Shown piece by piece: positions 41,537-45,493 of a stretch of DNA of 45,493 nucleotides. The position numbers and the translations under genes are program-made. The stretch covers positions 1-45,493 of the forward strand of contig JAQCEJ010000035.1 in NCBI GenBank assembly GCA_027618475.1, written 5' to 3'. Source of the DNA: Planctomycetota bacterium. GTDB lineage: Bacteria > Planctomycetota > Planctomycetia > Planctomycetales > Planctomycetaceae. The notes beneath the pieces were generated by a model. That model was given only the letters and a program-made list of their open reading frames with translations. It did not search any database and had not been told where the DNA came from. Position 1 is the stretch's first letter. Every line of letters starts with the position of its first letter.

Positions 41537-42634
41537 TTATTCGGTTTTTTGAGTCGATTTCGCTTTGCCTAAGGCGCTGAACGCGGCACTCCACCACGAA
41601 TCTTGGACCGATGAAGTCTCGAATGACGGCGCGTTGACGGCAGCCGAATCGACCGACGGTGTTTCGGTCGGGGCTTCGAGCAACTCGATTTTTTCCTCGG
41701 GCAAGTCGACAAACTCTTCGACCTTTTCTTCTCCCTTAAAGATGACAATTTTCCATTGCGGTTTTTCCGGAATGACCTCAACCGGTTTTTCTACTTCAAC
41801 GTGGGCTTCTGGTTTTTCGGCGGCTTCGAGGAAACTGGCGACGTCGTTGGCGCGGTTCGAATGATCATCATTATCTGCGAGCGATTCGTCCCCTTCACCG
41901 GCTAACGTCTCCTCTTCGTCGAACATAAATTCATCAATTTTGTCGGACCTCGTCAGCGTCATGTCTCCCTTCGGGCGAAGCATGAGCTGCAGTTCTCCCT
42001 TTTTCTGTGCCAGCGTGAGCCATTTGGCTTGTTCCGGCGTCACCAGCAGAGAAACATATTTAGCCGCCGTGTCGCTTTGTCCCTGATTGTTACTAACTGC
42101 TGCCGAGGCTCGGATATTATCGGTGGCAAAGACCTTGATCAGTTCGAGCACCGTTTTTGTTTTGTTGACCGGTTTACGTGTTTTGGGATTGATCATGGAG
42201 TACGTGACGAGGACATCGACGAAGTCTCCCGGCATCATCAACCCGCTGTGAGTCATCGTCGGATCGACTTTGACCGAAGCGAGCCGCATTCCTTCCGGGA
42301 TTTCCGACGAAGCGCTGTACACGCCCGGTTCTCCCAGTTTCGATAACAGACAGACTTCTCCTGGTTCGACGGGCATTTTCATGGCCCGGTTTTTTATTTG
42401 ATCCAATTTTGTGACGGCCCCCGGCGGAACGAGTTCTTTCGGCCAGGGTTTAAAGGTGACGTTCTTATTTTCATCAAGAGGTTCACCGGGCTGTAACGGC
42501 GTCACCGCGACGAGCACCGAGACGGAATCTTGTGTTTTCGTCTGATTTCCTTCGAGAACCTTACGGACACCTAACATGGCGACCAGGCCGCATCCCATCG
42601 CCACCACCAACATTAACATCGATTTCATCTTCAT
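41537..42634 (-). CDS. cpaB: CpaB/RcpC-type Flp pilus assembly protein
   Basis: 365 residues, with GAGGTG seven bases before ATG 42634. An N-terminal membrane helix (about 4-24, LMLVVAMGCGLVAMLGV) precedes a SAF domain (about 40-105, VLVAVTPLQPGEPLDENKNV, ending AMKMPVEPGEVCLLSKL) and the RcpC domain with GMRLASVKVDPTMTHSGLMM then PGDFVDVLVTY, plus SLLVTPEQAKWLTLAQKKGE. CpaB is a periplasmic component thought to stabilise the secretin. Residues beyond about 235 form an acidic, disordered tail rich in Glu, Val and Pro that is not part of the family fold. Confidence 0.93.
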   Translation of the reverse strand: MKMKSMLMLVVAMGCGLVAMLGVRKVLEGNQTKTQDSVSVLVAVTPLQPGEPLDENKNVTFKPWPKELVPPGAVTKLDQIKNRAMKMPVEPGEVCLLSKLGEPGVYSASSEIPEGMRLASVKVDPTMTHSGLMMPGDFVDVLVTYSMINPKTRKPVNKTKTVLELIKVFATDNIRASAAVSNNQGQSDTAAKYVSLLVTPEQAKWLTLAQKKGELQLMLRPKGDMTLTRSDKIDEFMFDEEETLAGEGDESLADNDDHSNRANDVASFLEAAEKPEAHVEVEKPVEVIPEKPQWKIVIFKGEEKVEEFVDLPEEKIELLEAPTETPSVDSAAVNAPSFETSSVQDSWWSAAFSALGKAKSTQKTE

Positions 42635-42907
42635 GACGTCACCTCGATCGTTGATTCGTGTGCATACGTGGAGTCACAGCGAATCGTTAGAATTGTCGAG
42701 GTCACGCGCGAAAGATGGCATGATCTGTCTCTTTCATCGGCACAGTTTCGTTAAAGGCTTCAGCTTATAACGACTGTAACGACAGAATTGAGATTGATGA
42801 TTGTGCCGATTATTCCGCTAGCGACCTCAAATGTGTTAAACCGGGAGTTATACAGCTTGTGGTGAATCTCTTTCAGTGCTGCCTGGTGCGTGTTTGTCCG
42901 CTGGTGT

Positions 42908-43459
42908 TTAAATCAAACCCGCAAAGGCAAAATAGGCAATTGAGCCAATGCAGATGGGAATCCCATAGGGGAGCAGCATCATGGTCGGCTTGCGTTTGGC
43001 AGCGATTTCCGCCAGTTGTTTCGGGTCTCGAATTTCCTTCCATTCGGAAAGAATCATGAAGAAGTTCGCCGTGTGGTGAGAGAGTCGTCGGCGATACAGC
43101 ACCATCGCGATGGCCATCACGGCACCCACGACGACTGAAACGCTGAACGCATAAAACGTGATTTTGGCACCGAGCCAGGCACCCATTCCGGCCATCAGTT
43201 TCACATCGCCGGCTCCCATGCCTCCGACGGCATATAACGGCAGCAGGGTCAGAAGTCCGACGGCCGTTCCCAGAAATGCAGCCCCCAGGCCGGCCCAACC
43301 TCCGACAGAAAATCCGAAGATCCAACCGGAAAAAATCATGGGGTACGTCAACCAGTTGGGAACCCGTAATTGTTTACCGTCGATAACTGCCGCCCAGATG
43401 AGGAGGGCACACACGGTTTTAACGTGCCAGTTGTCCAGAAGAAGTGTTTGCCAATCCAT
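42908..43459 (-). CDS. cpaA: CpaA/TadV prepilin peptidase (A24 family)
   Basis: 183 residues from ATG 43459; the frame is open to 43588, but the extension is basic and unlike the family. The two catalytic aspartates are visible: Asp27 in WAAVIDGKQLRVPNWLTYP and Asp85 in GGMGAGDVKLMAGMGAWLG. About six membrane helices; the short form without a methyltransferase domain is typical for Tad systems. It cleaves the Flp leader after the Gly. A cytoplasmic loop (about 120-155, RRRLSHHTANFFMILSEWKE) is longer than in the smallest TadV proteins. Confidence 0.93.
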   Translation of the reverse strand: MDWQTLLLDNWHVKTVCALLIWAAVIDGKQLRVPNWLTYPMIFSGWIFGFSVGGWAGLGAAFLGTAVGLLTLLPLYAVGGMGAGDVKLMAGMGAWLGAKITFYAFSVSVVVGAVMAIAMVLYRRRLSHHTANFFMILSEWKEIRDPKQLAEIAAKRKPTMMLLPYGIPICIGSIAYFAFAGLI

Positions 43460-43889
43460 TTCCAGGGAACCTTTCTCTGATGATGCTCCGGCAAATCTCG
43501 GCTTGCCGTTCCAATGTGTTGTTGAAATTGACCTGTTCGACTTCGCACGAAGGGACAGGGTATGAACTCCACCTGTGTGTCGTTCCACATCAAATCTAGG
43601 TCACGATCATTCGCTGCGATGTTTTTTCTGCGGAGAACGTCGGTCAATCGCGGCAATGCGTTGCGCTTATTCCGAGGTCTCCGGTTGTAACGACGGACGC
43701 TCGAACGGTAGGGGGCAATGGGATTGTTTCCCCAGGCGCGCAGCGCGACGCTGTGGAGAAAAGCAGGGGGGTAACCAAGAGGAGTAACGCCATTACGGCG
43801 CTACACTTTAGCGCTTCGCATTGCATCGCGGCTGACCCGTGCAGTGGCACGTCAATCGCCGGCGACGAATGAACGATGAGAGCGAACGG
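43460..43889. other. 430-base gap inside the tad locus
   Basis: Only a doubtful minus-strand frame (43644-43850) lies here. Its product would contain a hydrophobic stretch (SAVMALLLLVTPLLFSTA) resembling a signal peptide, but the frame has no ribosome-binding site. No terminator-like hairpin with a T tract was seen. Confidence 0.45.
43644..43850 (-). CDS. Possible small secreted protein (uncertain)
   Basis: A minus-strand frame of up to 68 codons. Internal ATGs at 43826 and 43793 would place the hydrophobic segment MALLLLVTPLLFSTASRC near the N-terminus like a signal peptide. No start has a ribosome-binding site and no family is recognised. Its position between the mini-protein and cpaA is the main reason to keep it. 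Confidence 0.22.
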   Translation of the reverse strand: MPLHGSAAMQCEALKCSAVMALLLLVTPLLFSTASRCAPGETIPLPPTVRASVVTTGDLGISATHCRD

Positions 43890-44006
43890 TTACGCAGAGA
43901 AGTTGCGGCCGGTCAGCGACAGAGTAATCCACCAGATCCCCGCCGCGAACATCGTTACCAGTTGCAGAAAAGCGAAATCGGATGTTGTCACCCAGAATGG
44001 AAACAT
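43890..44006 (-). CDS. 38-residue membrane mini-protein between flp and cpaA
   Basis: An unlisted small frame from ATG 44006 to TAA 43890. GGAG lies nine bases upstream (GGAGTCTGAGATC then ATG). The product begins MFPFWVTTSDFAFLQLVTMF and continues AAGIWWITLSLTGRNFSA: a single Trp/Phe-rich hydrophobic helix with a short basic C-terminus. It starts 13 bases after the end of the flp terminator T tract and precedes the prepilin peptidase gene. I do not know a family for it; the composition argues for a real membrane peptide, possibly an accessory of Flp assembly (inference). Confidence 0.5.
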   Translation of the reverse strand: MFPFWVTTSDFAFLQLVTMFAAGIWWITLSLTGRNFSA

Positions 44007-44018
44007 GATCTCAGACTC

Positions 44019-44066
44019 CGAAAAAATCGGACCGTCCAACCGGAAAATGGTGCCCGGTTGGACGGT
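44019..44066 (-). terminator. Strong intrinsic terminator directly after flp
   Basis: ACCGTCCAACCGG (44031-44043) and CCGGTTGGACGGT (44054-44066) form a perfect 13-bp stem with a 10-base loop. On the minus strand the stem is followed by CCGATTTTTTCGG, a run of six T. It starts about 40 bases after the flp stop. It would end most transcripts after flp and reduce readthrough into the assembly genes. Confidence 0.85.
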
Positions 44067-44107
44067 CGATGAACTAGTTACGTCAACTGACGTTCTTCAA
44101 CCGCGGC

Positions 44108-44278
44108 TTACAACTGATCGGCCACGTTCTGGAACGTCGTCGCGGCGTTCGTTCCGATCGCCTGAATGGCGGTCAGACAGACGATGACGATCAATGCCAA
44201 CATCACGGCGTATTCAACCGCGGTCGGGCCATCTTCAGAAACCAGAAACCGCTTGACGCTTTGTGCAAAATTTCTCAT
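44108..44278 (-). CDS. flp: Flp-type class IVb pilin subunit
   Basis: 56 residues from ATG 44278, with GGAGAGG about five bases upstream. The sequence starts MRNFAQSVKRFLVSEDGPTA and continues VEYAVMLALIVIVCLTAIQ, matching the Flp motif: leader ending in Gly17, then PTAVEY with Glu at +5 and Tyr at +6, followed by one hydrophobic helix. TadV/CpaA should cleave after Gly17 to leave a mature pilin of 39 residues. This is the major subunit of the Tad pilus used for adhesion. It is first in the locus, with its own terminator and a long leader carrying two palindromes. Confidence 0.95.
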   Translation of the reverse strand: MRNFAQSVKRFLVSEDGPTAVEYAVMLALIVIVCLTAIQAIGTNAATTFQNVADQL

Positions 44279-44312
44279 GTTGTCCTCTCCCCTAGTTCTC
44301 TTGTCAGTGAAC

Positions 44313-44330
44313 CGCCGAAACGTTTCGGCG
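44313..44330. promoter_or_regulatory. 18-base perfect palindrome in the flp leader
   Basis: CGCCGAAACGTTTCGGCG is an uninterrupted palindrome about 35 bases before the flp start. It could be a protein-binding site or, in RNA, a small hairpin stabilising the message. Confidence 0.4.
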
Positions 44331-44396
44331 ATCCGTCATGTCGACACCCCCGAAAAGGCTGAAACACCCTCCGGAAGCCCTTCGACACCAAAACCA

Positions 44397-44415
44397 TAAC
44401 CTCACAATGAGGTTA
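44397..44415. promoter_or_regulatory. 19-base operator-like palindrome upstream of flp
   Basis: TAACCTCA-caa-TGAGGTTA has perfect 8-base arms, typical in size for a dimeric regulator site. It is about 120 bases upstream of flp. Confidence 0.4.
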
Positions 44416-44481
44416 GACCCAAAGTTATCTCAACGTCGAACACGTTGAATCGATGTCGGTTTTAAGCACCAGAAAATGGTG

Positions 44482-44497
44482 TGCAAACCGCGTGCAT
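44482..44497 (-). promoter_or_regulatory. Sigma-54-like promoter element (weak)
   Basis: On the minus strand ATGCACG, four bases, TTGCA has the spacing of the -24/-12 consensus TGGCACG-N4-TTGCA. Two of the first positions differ, including one G of the important -24 GG, so this is only a candidate. Confidence 0.25.
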
Positions 44498-44774
44498 CGC
44501 TGGCGACATCTGAGTTGTTCTCGCTCGCCTCTTGCATGCACACTGCAAACCTAGGTCACGATCAACGGCAGTCAAGGAACGGTTGAATAAAATTGCGAAA
44601 AGTCCAGTTTTCGAGGAATTTGTTCAAGTCCGGGGAGGTGTTGCAGATCAGACCAGTACGTTGACCGTTCGAAGTGTGGCGTTTCGGCATCATTTGATTT
44701 CGTTTCGCACGAGATCATGCGGCCGTCCCTTATCCACTGTTGCTGGCACCGCATTGCACCTCTATTATGCGTCG

Positions 44775-45493
44775 ATGATTCACCACGATTCCCCCATTCC
44801 GGTCGATGTGTCGTTTCTTCCCACGGCGATCGATCCCTCTCGGCTTACCGGTGCCGTGGCGATTGTGATCGATGTCCTTCGAGCGTCGACCACCATTGTG
44901 CACGCGCTGGCTCACGGAGCACGGGCCGTTATTCCCGTTCTCGAAGTCGAAGAGGCGATGCAATGTGCCGCACAATTCGAGAGAAATGAGAGACTTCTCG
45001 GGGGCGAACGACAGGGAGAACTCATCCCCGGTTTCGATCTCGACAATTCTCCCCTCAAGTATTCGGGCGATGTCGTCCGCGATAAAACCGTGATCTTCAC
45101 CACCACGAACGGAACACGAGCCCTGCTCAGTGCAGCATTGGCCGATTTGATCCTCGTCGGTGCGATGGTCAATTGTCATGCCGTGGCTAAGGCCGCTTAT
45201 GAGGCCCGAAAACCAATTCAGATTCTCTGTGCGGGGACGGAGGGGAAAATTTCTGCCGAAGATGTTTTCACAGCTGGTGCGATCGTCGCCGGGTTACAGC
45301 AGGTCGCTTCCGGCCACTTCGAGTTCGGTGATGCGGCCATTCTGGCACGCGACGGTTATCTTCATCGGTCTCAGGAACCGAACACGTTGGTAGCGGCCTT
45401 TTGCGAAAGCCGAGGGGGCCGAAATCTGCTCGAACTCGGGTTCATACACGATATCGAACGTTCGGCTATGTCCGACCTGTTTTCGGTTGTGCC
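44775..45493 (+). CDS. comB: 2-phosphosulfolactate phosphatase family protein (5' part; runs off the right edge)
   Basis: The frame from ATG 44775 is open to the window end, giving 239 residues. It starts MIHHDSPIPVDVSFLPTAID and contains the ComB family motifs AIVIDVLRASTTIVHALAHG, LLGGERQGELIPGFDLDNSP, VIFTTTNGTRALLSAA, ILCAGTEGKISAEDVFTAGA and a late FIHDIERSAM near the expected C-terminus. ComB removes phosphate from 2-phosphosulfolactate to give sulfolactate, a step of coenzyme M synthesis in archaea. In bacteria without coenzyme M the family may serve sulfolactate or another phosphate ester, so the role here is open. Few residues appear to be missing. No clear ribosome-binding site was seen. 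Confidence 0.92.
   Translation, partial: MIHHDSPIPVDVSFLPTAIDPSRLTGAVAIVIDVLRASTTIVHALAHGARAVIPVLEVEEAMQCAAQFERNERLLGGERQGELIPGFDLDNSPLKYSGDVVRDKTVIFTTTNGTRALLSAALADLILVGAMVNCHAVAKAAYEARKPIQILCAGTEGKISAEDVFTAGAIVAGLQQVASGHFEFGDAAILARDGYLHRSQEPNTLVAAFCESRGGRNLLELGFIHDIERSAMSDLFSVV

Larger units (their letters stand above)
44279..44774. other. 496-base divergent region between flp and comB
   Basis: No gene was recognised. It holds two perfect palindromes in the flp leader (44313-44330, 44397-44415), a sigma-54-like element (44482-44497) and presumably the comB promoter. Confidence 0.6.

Noticed and set aside
1-45493. tRNA, rRNA or CRISPR arrays
   Set aside because: Reading for T-loop GGTTCGAATCC-type words, rRNA-like conserved blocks and regularly spaced repeats gave nothing convincing; a covariance search was not possible here.

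Overview
The window looks like chromosomal DNA of a planctomycete (order Planctomycetales; genus not determinable by eye). The evidence is the family mix: a DUF1559 prepilin-like protein, a DUF1080 (3-keto-disaccharide hydrolase) protein, an alpha/alpha-toroid protein behind an ExbD gene, a HtrA-LamG-SirB1 fusion, a ceramidase-like secreted protein, a PadR/HAAS pair, an RND pump with extra periplasmic inserts, and a Flp/Tad pilus locus. No rRNA, tRNA, CRISPR array or phage gene cluster was recognised.

Region by region. 1-2504: a DUF1559 gene runs off the left edge. An intergenic region with two Fur-box-like palindromes follows, then a complete IS1380-family element (603-2267, 5-bp target duplication CTACC), which separates those palindromes from a small hemP-type gene. 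2517-11635: a short GlmU-like uridylyltransferase, a beta-barrel protein, a polytopic membrane protein and a GGDEF protein, all on the minus strand; then a DUF1080 protein convergent with an M28 peptidase; then a secreted protein made of three RidA domains. 11966-14643: exbD overlapping a gene for a two-helix membrane protein with a long linker and a squalene-cyclase-like toroid. 14652-20472: a minus-strand run of serine protease fusion, sodium/solute symporter, class IV aminotransferase and aldo/keto reductase. 20829-23560: a pilin-like protein, a long gene-free stretch and the ceramidase-like protein.

23561-31540: a ~157-bp palindromic MITE-like repeat, a HAAS-type membrane protein with its PadR repressor and a clear promoter, then the efflux operon marR - membrane fusion protein - RND pump. 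32154-35800: a small two-helix membrane protein, an M20 dipeptidase and seryl-tRNA synthetase. 35801-38169 is an accessory, repeat-rich zone: several palindromic repeats, a 95-residue orphan gene framed by integron-like core sites (GTTAGGC / GCCTAAC), and a GYF_2/zinc-ribbon membrane protein.

38170-44278: a minus-strand Tad/Flp locus in transcription order flp, a 38-residue membrane mini-protein, cpaA/tadV prepilin peptidase, cpaB, the cpaC secretin and cpaE/tadZ. The motor and platform genes (cpaF, tadB, tadC) are not in the window; the locus ends at the accessory zone. flp has its own perfect-stem terminator and leader palindromes, suggesting separate high expression. The window ends inside a 2-phosphosulfolactate phosphatase (ComB) gene.

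The points most worth following up are the IS1380 insertion between Fur-like boxes and hemP, the possible integron-cassette remnant, the flp-linked mini-protein, the exbD-toroid pair without exbB, and the protease-LamG-SirB1 fusion. None is demonstrated to be a new system from sequence alone.
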